From Candidatus Tayloriibacteriota bacterium (GTDB taxonomy: Bacteria > Patescibacteriota > Minisyncoccia > Phycocordibacterales > UBA11359): a stretch of DNA of 6,655 bases. Position 1 is the first letter of the stretch, and each line of letters begins with the position of its first letter. This document shows, in pieces, positions 6,630 to 6,655 of this stretch. The translations under genes and the position numbers were made by a program. The notes beneath the pieces are model-generated. The model was not told the DNA's origin and did not search any database. It saw only the letters and a program-made list of their open reading frames with translations. Location of the stretch: positions 1-6,655 of the forward strand of contig DMQX01000032.1 in assembly GCA_003455555.1 (NCBI GenBank), in the 5' to 3' direction.

Positions 6630-6655
6630 CTGTCTCTTATACACATCTGACGCTG
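6630..6655 (+). other. Nextera (Tn5 mosaic-end) sequencing adapter
   Basis: CTGTCTCTTATACACATCT at 6630-6648 is the exact 19-base Tn5 mosaic end used in Nextera libraries. It is followed by GACGCTG, the start of the standard Nextera read-2 adapter. It is untrimmed library sequence at the contig end, not part of the genome. It introduces a false stop codon into the truncated gene next to it. Confidence 0.97.

Noticed and set aside
6630..6648. Tn5/IS50 end as a real mobile element
   Set aside because: It is the engineered mosaic end followed by library adapter bases at the contig terminus.

Overview
This 6655-base window is a metagenome-style contig in which every supported gene lies on the minus strand. 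The organism is a bacterium with compact spacing and about 40-45% GC in its main genes. I lean toward Patescibacteria (CPR). The reasons are a truncated L33-like N-terminus at the left edge, scarce Shine-Dalgarno motifs, a ClpB-type chaperone carrying a ClpP-loop-like tripeptide, a tRNA without encoded CCA, and a small anchored Cys-repeat protein. This placement is inference; no marker gene settles it.

Layout in the direction of transcription (right to left): the right end (6630-6655) is Nextera adapter sequence, not genome. Next comes a 5'-truncated gene for a membrane-anchored Cys-repeat protein (6208-6629). The 328-base gap 5880-6207 holds a long imperfect palindrome (5974-6098), flanking 11-bp direct repeats and a good sigma70-type promoter (5938-5966). 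That promoter drives a ClpB-type AAA+ chaperone (3177-5879), closed by a strong intrinsic terminator (3119-3159). A small unrecognised helical protein follows (2777-3067), then tRNA-Tyr(GUA) (2642-2724), alanine racemase (1497-2636), a PLP-dependent AlaA-like aminotransferase (96-1469), and the first 11 codons of a probable ribosomal protein L33 gene (1-34).

Functionally there are two blocks. The chaperone block stands alone with its own promoter and terminator. The tRNA-Tyr/alr/aminotransferase block is tightly packed (5 and 27 nt gaps) and probably co-transcribed. The aminotransferase could make L-alanine from pyruvate, and the racemase would convert it to D-alanine for peptidoglycan. The points most worth checking are the IGF tripeptide in a ClpB with a full middle domain, the palindromic element upstream of it, the tRNA-alr junction that leaves no room for a ribosome-binding site, and the adapter that creates a false gene boundary at the right edge.
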